Below, piece after piece: positions 6,796 through 15,242 of a DNA stretch of 64,000 nucleotides. Under the pieces are notes generated by a model. That model did not search any database. It saw only the letters and a list, made by a program, of their open reading frames with translations, and had not been told where the DNA came from. Source of the DNA: an uncultured Bacteroidales bacterium (GTDB taxonomy: Bacteria; Bacteroidota; Bacteroidia; Bacteroidales; Bacteroidaceae); the NCBI GenBank assembly GCA_902772585.1, contig CACYBB010000011.1:40317-104316 (forward strand), given 5' to 3'. Each line of letters opens with the position of its first letter. The first letter of the stretch is position 1. The position numbers were made by a program, and so were the translations under genes.

Positions 6796-9180
6796 ATGAA
6801 GACTATTGTAGATCAATTTCTCCAGGCTGCCAGTCAGTATCCTGACAATATCGCCGTGTGCGACTGTGAAGGCAGTTTGACCTATAGCGAGTTGGACAAG
6901 CGTAGCAACGTCATGGCCCACAAGATTGGTTCGCCCTACGTGCTGGTGCTGCTTCCACGTCGCAACAGTTTCCTTGTGGCTGCCTATGGTGCCATGAAAG
7001 CAGGCAGTTGCTATGTCGTGGCCAGTCCTGACTATCCGTCAGACCGCATTGCCCATATTGTCACCAACAGCGATGCAGAGACCATCATCACTACGGAAGC
7101 CATCTGGAAGGAACGCCAGGCAGAACTGCAGCCCCTCTTCCCTTCCCACGTTAAGATCATACTTATCGACCAGCTCAACTGGGATGATGAGGACAGCAGT
7201 CCCATCAACCATTGTGCGCCAGACAATGAGGCTTTCGTGCTTTATACCTCTGGTACTACAGGCAGACCCAAGGGCGTGATGTATTCCATTGAGGGAATAA
7301 CGGCTGTCCTTCAGGTTTTTGCTGATTTGTTGAAACTGGACAGACCGGTTCACGATGCCGTCATTGCCGACTTCTGTTTTATGGCTTCTCCGCTGACTTT
7401 GTTTCCTGCTATAGAGACGGGTGGTACCACCTTTATCGCCAGCGAAGAGGAACGAATGGATATGGACCGTCTGGCGACATTCCTCCGCGACAACAAGATA
7501 GACCGCACGTTCATGAGCGGTTCCATGGGTAACGCTATGCTCAGCGAATATCACCTGCATTTCGAGATGTTGCTGCTTGGTGGAGAACGCTTCCCCAGCA
7601 TGGATGCCTCCCTGCTGCAGCAGAATAACGTTTACAACCTGTATGGCATGACCGAGGGCGTGCCGATGGGAATATATCGGGTCATGGGCAACGAGGACGT
7701 TGTACCCGTTGGAAAAACCCAGTCGCCTGAAGACCTCATCTATCTGCTCGACCCACAGGGACAGCCTGTTGCCAAAGGTCAGGTGGGCGAAATATACTTC
7801 AGTTCACGCAGGATAGCCAAGTGCTATAAGAATATGCCGGAACAGACGGCTGAGCGCTTCCTTACTGACCCCTTCCGTCCAGGCTACCGCATGGTGCGCA
7901 CCTCAGACTTGGGTTATATGGACGAGAACGACAACCTGGTACATTGCGGACGTACGGACAACATGTTCAAAATCAATGGTTTCCGCGTGGAGCCTGGCGA
8001 GGTGGAGAACGTGGCAATTGCGTTCCCAGGCATCAGCAACTGTGCCTGCGTGAAGAAAGAACTGGACGGTGGCGATGCGCTCTGCTTGTTCTTCGAGGCT
8101 ACCGAACAGATTGATACCGAGGCGTTCCGTTCGTTTATGGCCAAGAAGTTGGCCCACTATATGTTGCCGGAGTTCATCGTGCAACTCGACGAACTGCCAC
8201 GCAATGCCCGTGGCAAGATTGACCGCAAGTCGATGCCCGACCCCAAGCGCACGACTGTAGCCCTGATGATTGCCCCCGTAACCTCTCAGGAGCAGACATT
8301 GTTTGATATTGCAAAGGAGTATCTGAATACCGATCAGTTTGGCGTTACCGACAATCTCTTCACCCTGGGTATGACCTCCTTATTGGCCATGAAGATGGCT
8401 GCCGATGCAGTCCGCAAGGGTGTGATGGTGAAGGCTACGGACATTATCCGACTGAAGACCATCCGCAAGGTGCTCCAGGAGCAGATGACCATGATGCGAT
8501 GGTTTGGCGACTACGACCCAACGAAAGAGACTGCCGTGTTCACTCATGGCATCAGCATCACCTCGAATATTCAGGAGAAGTTGAAGATTCTCTCCCGTCG
8601 TTACAACGTTTTCACCATTGAGCCTATTCACGAGCACTACCACTACATTTTCGAGGGTGAGCCGATGGAGGAAGTCATTGCTTTCTACTATGCCCTGATG
8701 GAGGTCTATATGCCTGCTGATGTGCGTATCGCAGTCTTTGCTGGTGTGTCCTACGGTGGTAAGATCGCCTATCTCATGGCCTGCAAACACTTTGAGAACA
8801 GCGGACAGAAAGCCGCCGTCATTCTGGGCGACTCGCTGCTTCAGGTTGGTCCTGCAATGGCTGCCATCTACAAGTCTGGAAAGATGGAGGAATACCGCAA
8901 GGCACACAATCTGCCACCCTTCGCTGAAGCCATGCGTGAGCGTATGTATGTGACGTTCGAAATTGACTTCTTTGGTGAGCATATGCCAGCCTACGACGGA
9001 AAGGTCATCCTGCTGCATGCCCTGAAGAAAAAGGCGCCCTTCGACAATTCAGCCATCTGGAAAGCGAAGGCATCGTGCCTGCACATCATCCCTGTTGACT
9101 ACACCCACGATGAGATTTGTGTGGACAATCCTAATACGCTGCCTTTCTGGGCAGAGGCTGTTGAACAGATAGAAAAATAA
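6796..9180 (+). CDS. NRPS-like A-PCP-TE enzyme, copy 1
   Basis: 794-residue single-module synthetase. The adenylation domain (~1-485) has core motifs YTSGTTGRPKG (~150), NLYGMTEG, RTSDLGYM, GFRVEPGEVEN and the A10 box NARGKIDRKS with its catalytic Lys, so it should activate an acid as an adenylate. The carrier domain (~495-560) has LGMTS with the phosphopantetheine Ser at 528. The C-terminal alpha/beta-hydrolase (~570-794) looks like a thioesterase: nucleophile elbow GVSYGGK (Ser652) and VDYTHDE (His771). No condensation domain is present. The next gene is a full-length paralogue 10 nt downstream. The substrate cannot be read with confidence. The domain order recalls stand-alone A-T-TE enzymes that release or couple one building block. 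Confidence 0.9.
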   Translation: MKTIVDQFLQAASQYPDNIAVCDCEGSLTYSELDKRSNVMAHKIGSPYVLVLLPRRNSFLVAAYGAMKAGSCYVVASPDYPSDRIAHIVTNSDAETIITTEAIWKERQAELQPLFPSHVKIILIDQLNWDDEDSSPINHCAPDNEAFVLYTSGTTGRPKGVMYSIEGITAVLQVFADLLKLDRPVHDAVIADFCFMASPLTLFPAIETGGTTFIASEEERMDMDRLATFLRDNKIDRTFMSGSMGNAMLSEYHLHFEMLLLGGERFPSMDASLLQQNNVYNLYGMTEGVPMGIYRVMGNEDVVPVGKTQSPEDLIYLLDPQGQPVAKGQVGEIYFSSRRIAKCYKNMPEQTAERFLTDPFRPGYRMVRTSDLGYMDENDNLVHCGRTDNMFKINGFRVEPGEVENVAIAFPGISNCACVKKELDGGDALCLFFEATEQIDTEAFRSFMAKKLAHYMLPEFIVQLDELPRNARGKIDRKSMPDPKRTTVALMIAPVTSQEQTLFDIAKEYLNTDQFGVTDNLFTLGMTSLLAMKMAADAVRKGVMVKATDIIRLKTIRKVLQEQMTMMRWFGDYDPTKETAVFTHGISITSNIQEKLKILSRRYNVFTIEPIHEHYHYIFEGEPMEEVIAFYYALMEVYMPADVRIAVFAGVSYGGKIAYLMACKHFENSGQKAAVILGDSLLQVGPAMAAIYKSGKMEEYRKAHNLPPFAEAMRERMYVTFEIDFFGEHMPAYDGKVILLHALKKKAPFDNSAIWKAKASCLHIIPVDYTHDEICVDNPNTLPFWAEAVEQIEK

Positions 9181-9190
9181 AAGAGCAAAA

Positions 9191-11593
9191 ATGGAAACTT
9201 ACATCCACAGATATATTGAGACAGCAGCGCAATATCCCGATCGCACTGCCGTCGTAGATTTCGATGGTCGTTATTCCTACAAGGAAATCGACCACGACAG
9301 CAACCTGCTGGCAAGACGCATCGTAGAACTCACGGGTGGTGCCAATGAGTATGTCGTCATTGTGTTGCCCAAGCGCGCGCTTTTCACCAAGAGCGTTCTT
9401 GCCGTCAATCGTGCTGGTTCGGCGTATGTGCCACTGAGTGCAGACTATCCTGCCGACCGTATCGACTATATTATTAAGGAGTGCCAGCCTGCCGCTGTCA
9501 TTACCACTCGTAAGATTTGGAAGGAGAAGACTGCCGACGGAGCAACATGTGCTGCTGAGAAACTCATCATGCTCGACGACATCGACTGGAAGGCTGATGC
9601 TGGTGAGTCGGTGAACCTCAGCACCATAGACCGCAGGGCCATGATGATTTATACCAGCGGTACGACAGGACGTCCCAAGGGCGTCATCCACTCTTTCTGT
9701 TCGCTGACCTACATGGCCAACCGCCATCAGCTGTTTGCCAAGTTGCCGTTATATTCCACGGCTATGATAGCTGACTACACGTTTATTGCAGCCTTCAGCG
9801 ACAGCTTCGGTCCTTTGACGGTTGGTGGTACGATACACCTGATAGACGATAGCGTGCGTGCCGACCTGAACCGTCTGAACCAGTATATCACCGACAACCA
9901 CATCATCCGCATGTTCATGGGCAGCCAGATGGGTGTCACCATGCTGAACATGTTTGACCTGACGCTGAGAGTCCTTATCTTGGGTGGTGAGAAGACCACC
10001 GGTATCCAGCCTGGTCGCATAGGCAACGTGAAGGTGATGAACACCTACGGCATGAGTGAGTTCACTCCTGTGGCAACCCACCAGATTCTCGACGGAGAGA
10101 CGGCACCACCCATTGGCAAACCCTATACGGATGTGGAATGCTACATCCTCGATACCGATGGCCAGCGCATCACGGAGCCAGGACAGGTGGGCGAACTCTA
10201 TGTTTCTGGACCAATGATGTCGGTAGGCTATTTCGGTATGCCCGAACTCACTGCCGAGCGCTATCTTGACAATCCCTTCAAACCAGGTACCAAGATGTTC
10301 CGTACGGGCGATCGTGTATCGCTGACAGAGGACGGTGAACTGATACATTGCGGACGTGCCGACAACATGTTCAAGTTGCGCGGTTTCCGCATTGAGCCTG
10401 GCGAGGTGGAGAATGTGGCCATGCAGTTCCCTGGCATGGGCAACTGTGCGTGCTTGAAGAAAGTGGTGAACGGTGAAGAGACGCTCTGCCTCTATTTTGA
10501 GGCGTCAGCGCCCATTGATACAGAGACCCTCCACACGCATCTGTCATCGACGCTGGCTCACTACATGGTGCCCGACTTCCTCATTCAGTTGGACAAACTG
10601 CCACGCAATGCCCGTGGCAAGATTGACCGCAAGTCGATGCCTGACCCCGACCGAGAGACGGAGTTGCTGATGATAGCCCCCGAGAGCGACGACGAACGTC
10701 TGCTCTTCACGATTGCTGCCAGTCTGCTGGGTAAGACGGAGTTTGGCGTTACCGACAACCTGTTTGCTGTGGGTATGTCGTCCATCATGGCTATGAAGAT
10801 GGCTGCTGAAGCCCAGCGTCAAGGCATGGCGGTAAAGGGTGCCGACATCATCCGACTGAAGACCATCCGCAACGTCATCCAGGAGAATATCCAGATGGTG
10901 CGCTTCTATCGTGAATACGATCCTGCAAAGGATACCGTTATCTTCATGCAAGGCATCATGGTGGCCAGCGACACCGTTAAGAAAATCGACCTGCTGGCCG
11001 AACGCTATAATGTGCTGGTGGTCGAGGCCATCCAGGAGCACTATCACTACGTCTTCGAAGAGGAGCCGATGGCAGAGGTCATCGAGTTGTACTATAGTCT
11101 GGCCGACTACTACATCCCCCGTGAGGCGCAAGTGCGGCTGGTTGTCGGCATGTCGTTTGGTGGCAAACTGGCGTGTCTGATGGCTGACAAGTGGCAAAAG
11201 GAGCGTGGCCAGCAGCCTGCCGTCATCATGGGCGACACCGTGATGGTGGGTGTTCCGGCTATGGCACATGCCATCCTTAATGGTGAACTCGACAAATATA
11301 TCGAAGAGAACCATCTGCCCAAGGAGGTGTTCAACGAGAGTTTCAAATATCGCATCACCATTGTTGCCCAACTGGAAAACCGAGGCTACAAGTTGCCTGC
11401 CTATCAGGGTAGGGTCATCATCATGCACGCCCAGATCAGTACCGGTGCCTATGAGGGCGACAATCTGGCACGCTGGCGACGTGTTGTTCCCCAGCTCGAA
11501 GTGGTGGGTGTTGACTATCCGCACAACATCGTCTGCTGTGACTCGCCCGAGACCTTGCCGATATGGCAGAAACTGTTTAGTGAAATCAAATAA
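9191..11593 (+). CDS. NRPS-like A-PCP-TE enzyme, copy 2
   Basis: 800-residue paralogue of the preceding gene with the same order. The adenylation domain carries YTSGTTGRPKG, NTYGMSEF, RTGDRVSL, GFRIEPGEVEN and NARGKIDRKS. The carrier motif VGMSS has Ser531, and the thioesterase-like domain has GMSFGGK (Ser655) and VDYPHN (His778). All catalytic positions are kept, so both copies should work. The segment linking carrier and hydrolase is strongly conserved between copies (EHYHY..E.EPM.EVI), whereas the middle of the adenylation domain, which sets substrate choice, differs more. That suggests two different substrates feeding one product. Confidence 0.9.
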   Translation: METYIHRYIETAAQYPDRTAVVDFDGRYSYKEIDHDSNLLARRIVELTGGANEYVVIVLPKRALFTKSVLAVNRAGSAYVPLSADYPADRIDYIIKECQPAAVITTRKIWKEKTADGATCAAEKLIMLDDIDWKADAGESVNLSTIDRRAMMIYTSGTTGRPKGVIHSFCSLTYMANRHQLFAKLPLYSTAMIADYTFIAAFSDSFGPLTVGGTIHLIDDSVRADLNRLNQYITDNHIIRMFMGSQMGVTMLNMFDLTLRVLILGGEKTTGIQPGRIGNVKVMNTYGMSEFTPVATHQILDGETAPPIGKPYTDVECYILDTDGQRITEPGQVGELYVSGPMMSVGYFGMPELTAERYLDNPFKPGTKMFRTGDRVSLTEDGELIHCGRADNMFKLRGFRIEPGEVENVAMQFPGMGNCACLKKVVNGEETLCLYFEASAPIDTETLHTHLSSTLAHYMVPDFLIQLDKLPRNARGKIDRKSMPDPDRETELLMIAPESDDERLLFTIAASLLGKTEFGVTDNLFAVGMSSIMAMKMAAEAQRQGMAVKGADIIRLKTIRNVIQENIQMVRFYREYDPAKDTVIFMQGIMVASDTVKKIDLLAERYNVLVVEAIQEHYHYVFEEEPMAEVIELYYSLADYYIPREAQVRLVVGMSFGGKLACLMADKWQKERGQQPAVIMGDTVMVGVPAMAHAILNGELDKYIEENHLPKEVFNESFKYRITIVAQLENRGYKLPAYQGRVIIMHAQISTGAYEGDNLARWRRVVPQLEVVGVDYPHNIVCCDSPETLPIWQKLFSEIK

Positions 11594-11605
11594 AAAACGA
11601 TAACG

Positions 11606-12511
11606 ATGAATAATCCTAAGATTACAATTATTGTCCCTGTCTATAATGCAGAGAAATATGTTCGCGAGACGCTCGACTCGCTGAAGTCGCAAACGCTGAA
11701 GGACTTCGAAGTGCTGATGATTGACGATGGCAGCCCCGACGGCTCACCAGCCATCCTCGACGAGTATGCCCAGGCTGACAGTCGTTTCCGCGCCATCCAC
11801 AAGGAGAATGGTGGCGTCAGTTCTGCCCGTAACCTCGGACTCCGTGAGGCTAAGGGCGAATGGCTTATCTTTGTCGATGCTGACGACCTGCTGCCTCAGA
11901 ATGCCCTTGAGGTGCTCTATGCCGCTGTTGACGACGAGACCGATTATGTCCTCGGCAGTGTCATCAAGTTTGGCGACGTCCCCGAGGAACTGATAGAGAT
12001 TCCCGTGGAAACGAAGACCAAGGCTGTGCTGGCCCGCGTGCTCAATCCCGCCCCCTGGGGACAGTTGTTCCGCAAGTCGGTCATCGATGCCAACCACCTG
12101 GTGTTCCTTGAAGACCTGGCCTATAGCGAGGACTCCTTGTTCGTCTATACCTTCAGGCACCACATCCGCCAGTTGGCTTTGGTCAAGGCCCCCGTCTATC
12201 GCTATCGCATTTGTAGCGACTCAGCCACCTTCTCGCCCAACATGATGAAGCGTGCCACCCACCACCTGCGTGCTGCCTATTACTTCCATCGCCTTGTCAC
12301 GGCCCAATCCGACCAGCAGGCTGCTGAGATGTTGAGTTCCGTGCGCAACCACATCCTGGGCTTCGCCGTCAGCGAGATGCTCCAGGCACAGAATCGTGAG
12401 GAGGTAGAGGCAGCCTTGCGCCAGCAGTATGCCGACACGTTCGTCAAGGACGGCATCAGCATGGGCGACTTCGACACACTCGTTAACACAGTAAAGGCTT
12501 CTCTTTCTTAA
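11606..12511 (+). CDS. Family 2 glycosyltransferase
   Basis: 301-residue inverting glycosyltransferase of the GT-A fold. It starts ITIIVPVYNAEKYVRETLDS, has the nucleotide-sugar Asp in LMIDDGSPDGS, the conserved ENGGVSSARNLGL, and a DXD-type metal site FVDADD (~residues 90-95). No membrane segment is apparent. It is the fourth gene of the NRPS-like operon (12 nt after, 6 nt before its neighbours), so it probably adds a sugar to the operon's product or builds its carrier. Donor and acceptor cannot be told from sequence. Confidence 0.92.
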   Translation: MNNPKITIIVPVYNAEKYVRETLDSLKSQTLKDFEVLMIDDGSPDGSPAILDEYAQADSRFRAIHKENGGVSSARNLGLREAKGEWLIFVDADDLLPQNALEVLYAAVDDETDYVLGSVIKFGDVPEELIEIPVETKTKAVLARVLNPAPWGQLFRKSVIDANHLVFLEDLAYSEDSLFVYTFRHHIRQLALVKAPVYRYRICSDSATFSPNMMKRATHHLRAAYYFHRLVTAQSDQQAAEMLSSVRNHILGFAVSEMLQAQNREEVEAALRQQYADTFVKDGISMGDFDTLVNTVKASLS

Positions 12512-12517
12512 CACGCT

Positions 12518-14269
12518 ATGGAACAGCACGTCACGACACGTGATTCCTATCTGATCACAAAGGCCATCAGGTCGTTTATCTTTGCGTCCATCCTGACGGC
12601 GGCCATCGGTCAACTCATCGTGGTGACCCATGCCGTCATCGTGGGACAACTGCTCAGTCCGCATGCCATGTCAGCCATCTCTATGGCCGCTCCCGTCATG
12701 ATGATTCCCACCATGATATACCTGCTGCTGGCATCGGGAGCCACCGTTCTGGCCAGCAAGGCAGCCGGTGGGCGCGACTACCAGAAGGCTGCCCAGGTGT
12801 TTACCGTCAGCGTCGGCTCCACGCTGGTGTTCAGCCTGCTGTTCAGTCTGCTCTTTACCGCCTTCGGACAGCAGTTTGCCGTTCTTCTTTGTAGCGACAG
12901 CATCCTGCAACCTTATGTCGTTGATTATCTGCCTATTGCTGCAGGCTTGTCGTTCATCACCGTCGTCTTCCAGACGCTGTCACTCTTCACGGGCGTCGAC
13001 GGACATCCGCAACGCGTGTCGCGCATCATGCTGTTGTCGCTGCTGCTCATTGCCGTCTTCGATGTGGTGTTCATCCGTTTCCTGGGCATGGGCATCCGTT
13101 CCACGGCACTGGCTACGGCACTGGCCGACCTCATTGCTGCCATCTATCTGTGGGTGGGCTTCAGACACTCGGTGGTCTATCACCTGTGTTGGCCCAAGGG
13201 ACAACTGAAAGCCCTGTTGGCCAAGAATCTCAAGACGGGTGCTCCTCAGATGCTGGGACTCTTGTTGCTGGCTTTCTTTGCGGCCCTCTTGAATGGCTTG
13301 GTGGTCAACAACTTCGGTGCCGTTATCATGTTCACCTTCTCTATAGCCATCTCGCTCATCAATCTGGTGAACCTCTTTACCACTGGTGCGTCGCAGACGT
13401 TCAGAGCCATCGGAGGCATGTTCTACGGACAGCGCGACTATGCCGGACTACGCATGCTCAACAATCGCCTGATACTATTGTTGGTTTGTGTAGGCATCGT
13501 GTGCACGCTGCTTGGCGAATGCCTCACTCCGCAACTGGCCATGCTCTATGGTGCCGACACCCCAGCGCTCATCGCCAGCGCCAGTGGTGGCTTGCGCATC
13601 ATGTTGCTCATGCTCGTACCCTTCATGATACAGTTGTTCCTGCCTGCTGTATATATTGTGCTGGGCCATCTCAGATTGGTGACCTTCAGCGTCATGCTGT
13701 TCAATGTCATGATGGCTGCCGTCGTCTTCCTGTTTTGTCAGATGGGACGTCCCGACCTTATCTGGTGGACATTCCCCATAGCAGGGTGGGGTGGCTTGCT
13801 GTTGATGATGCTCGTCACCTACAAGGTCCATCTCAGCCAGCCCGACAGTCACCCGCTGACGCTCTTGCCTTCCAACGATGGCTTCCTTGACCGCCTCTTC
13901 ATCTCCGTGTCAGCCACCCGCGAAGCCTTTGAACAGGCTATTGACGACATTCACCAGTTTGTGCTGCGCCAACAACTACAGTCCCAAACTGCTTATGCCG
14001 TCGATGCTTGCGCTGAGGAGTTGCTGAAGAATATTATGGAGCACGCCCGGCTGACCTCCCGTCACTTTGTCGATGTGTCAGTCACCCGCAGTGACAGCGA
14101 ACTCATACTGACCATCAAGGACGATGGCCGTCCCTTTAATCCCTTTGTCGTGACCGACGAGAACCGCCATCTGGGCCTGTCCATCGTCACCGGCCTCTGT
14201 TCCAAGACCGATTACAACTATCAGTTCGGACAAAACATGACGTTCCTGACGTTTACTTATAATCAATAA
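12518..14269 (+). CDS. MATE-family exporter fused to an RsbW-type HATPase domain
   Basis: 583-residue fusion. Residues ~1-445 form a multidrug-and-toxin-extrusion type transporter with about twelve membrane helices. Residues ~455-583 form a cytoplasmic histidine-kinase-like ATPase of the anti-sigma factor (RsbW/SpoIIAB) type: N-box EELLKNIMEH (Glu501, Asn505), G1 box DDGRPFNP and G2 box HLGLSIVTGL. MATE proteins normally end after the twelfth helix, so the ATPase is an added module; there is no histidine-phosphotransfer domain. As the last gene of the NRPS-like operon it is the natural exporter, or flippase, of the product. The ATPase may switch transport or act on a partner protein. Confidence 0.88.
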   Translation: MEQHVTTRDSYLITKAIRSFIFASILTAAIGQLIVVTHAVIVGQLLSPHAMSAISMAAPVMMIPTMIYLLLASGATVLASKAAGGRDYQKAAQVFTVSVGSTLVFSLLFSLLFTAFGQQFAVLLCSDSILQPYVVDYLPIAAGLSFITVVFQTLSLFTGVDGHPQRVSRIMLLSLLLIAVFDVVFIRFLGMGIRSTALATALADLIAAIYLWVGFRHSVVYHLCWPKGQLKALLAKNLKTGAPQMLGLLLLAFFAALLNGLVVNNFGAVIMFTFSIAISLINLVNLFTTGASQTFRAIGGMFYGQRDYAGLRMLNNRLILLLVCVGIVCTLLGECLTPQLAMLYGADTPALIASASGGLRIMLLMLVPFMIQLFLPAVYIVLGHLRLVTFSVMLFNVMMAAVVFLFCQMGRPDLIWWTFPIAGWGGLLLMMLVTYKVHLSQPDSHPLTLLPSNDGFLDRLFISVSATREAFEQAIDDIHQFVLRQQLQSQTAYAVDACAEELLKNIMEHARLTSRHFVDVSVTRSDSELILTIKDDGRPFNPFVVTDENRHLGLSIVTGLCSKTDYNYQFGQNMTFLTFTYNQ

Positions 14270-14276
14270 CCAACAA

Positions 14277-14305
14277 AAAACCGCTTGACTCTCTCAAGCG
14301 GTTTT
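14277..14305 (+). terminator. Terminator of the NRPS-like operon
   Basis: AAAACCGCTTGA pairs with TCAAGCGGTTTT around CTCTC and is followed by CATTTT. The same stem sequence recurs at 31244-31271. Confidence 0.9.
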
Positions 14306-14395
14306 CATTTTGACATCTTCCCTCTTCCTTCTTCTCTGCAAAGCAGAGTGTGGCGCTGCAATCACCGCCACCTCAACAATACTGTTCTTCTTCAT
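14294..14395 (-). pseudogene. Truncated smalltalk-like small gene, broken by a dispersed repeat
   Basis: Read leftward from 14395 the frame gives MKKNSIVEVAV, which matches the first eleven residues of the intact smalltalk gene at 63316-63432 except for one Ile/Val change. It then switches into the dispersed GCCACACTCTG repeat, encoding IAAPHSALQ and a basic tail, and stops at 14294 inside the operon terminator. The hydrophobic core and Cys of the intact protein are gone. Most simply it is a remnant produced when the repeat element inserted or recombined. Confidence 0.65.
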
Positions 14396-14653
14396 ACTCT
14401 TTTTTTTTCTTGAAACGAATGTCTTTTTTCTTAGAAACGAATTATCCTAATTAGCCCTAATTTTATCCACAAATTATCCTAATCATCGTTTAAAATTTTA
14501 TTTAATTAAATTCGTGGGCCAAATTAAAATAAATTAGTCTTTAAATATTACGATTTATTATGGTAATTCGTTTCTTAAATTACACATTCGTTTCTTTTTT
14601 TTCTTGGAAACAAATATCCGGATTCGCAACGCCACACTCTGCTTTGCAGAGAA
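14334..14653. repeat. About 30-bp inverted repeat flanking an AT-rich segment
   Basis: Left arm 14334-14363 and right arm 14621-14653 are reverse complements apart from a one-base change and a one-base indel. Each arm holds its own hairpin (CTCTGC-AAA-GCAGAG) and the word GCCACACTCTG. The ~257 bp between them is AT-rich, with the smalltalk-like start and no convincing gene. The layout resembles a tiny non-autonomous element, but no target duplication was recognised. Confidence 0.7.
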
Positions 14654-14834
14654 TTATCCGTAATATTTATTATGGCCAAATTATGAGTTATTATGGTACC
14701 CTGTCCCCGTTTTTGACGAACATCTTTAAGTGCTATGTCACCAGTCCACTGACTTAAAGTAACTTTTTGAAGGTACGTCACTTTTGGGTCGCTCCTGACG
14801 TTCCTTCCACTCGTTCCGCAGTCATCTTGCGGGT

Positions 14835-14874
14835 GTTCCGACGATACTTTACCCCCCTAAAGTATCATCGGAAC
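14835..14874. repeat. Long hairpin with a CCCCCC loop
   Basis: Arms 14835-14851 and 14858-14874 (17 nt, one mismatch) face each other around six C. There is no T-run next to it, so it is not a typical terminator. It is followed at once by the tandem 22-mers that share the word GGAACG. Confidence 0.7.
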
Positions 14875-14877
14875 GGG

Positions 14878-14921
14878 TCGTAGATGCCATTGGAACGACT
14901 CGTAGATGCCATTGGAACGAC
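14878..14921. repeat. 22-nt tandem repeat, two exact copies
   Basis: The unit TCGTAGATGCCATTGGAACG plus AC occurs at 14878-14899 and again at 14900-14921 without a mismatch. Purpose unknown. Confidence 0.85.
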
Positions 14922-15205
14922 CGTAAAGTGACCCCCTTTTTTAATAGCACTGTTATAGCACTGTTATAGCATACTTTTTGCAAACTATGCTATAGGCTTA
15001 AGCCCTTTGTACAGGGCGTTTGCAGGCAGTCAGTAGCACTCATAGCATAGTTTTGTTGTTTTTAAGTTTCTATGTAGAGACAAATAAGATGGCTGAAACC
15101 ATATTTTTCCCTCCTTTTTCTTCGTTTTGTGCAAAATAATCAGTATCTTTTTCGCGAGGCGAAGAAGATACTTTCGTTCGAAAAAGAAAATAAGTCGAGA
15201 TTTAT

Positions 15206-15236
15206 TTTGCATTTTGCTCACTTATTCGTATCTTTG
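15206..15236 (+). promoter_or_regulatory. Promoter of the structured RNA
   Basis: TTTG at 15206-15209, 19 nt, then TATCTTTG at 15229-15236. There is no start codon with a plausible frame behind it; the transcript runs into the RNA described next. Confidence 0.8.
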
Positions 15237-15242
15237 CAATCA

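Larger units (their letters stand above)
14400..15205. other. Non-coding AT-rich stretch with hairpins and tandem repeats
   Basis: No convincing gene in either strand; the short open frames here have no family features. Visible structure: the right arm of the 14334-14653 inverted repeat, a long hairpin at 14835-14874, a 22-nt tandem repeat at 14878-14921, the 11-nt unit ATAGCACTGTT twice near 14945, and an inverted repeat TATAGCATA/TATGCTATA at about 14965-14995. Confidence 0.6.

Noticed and set aside
10544-11692. 382-codon minus-strand frame in the second NRPS-like gene
   Set aside because: Shadow of the carrier and thioesterase domains; His/Gln-rich as expected from the opposite strand.
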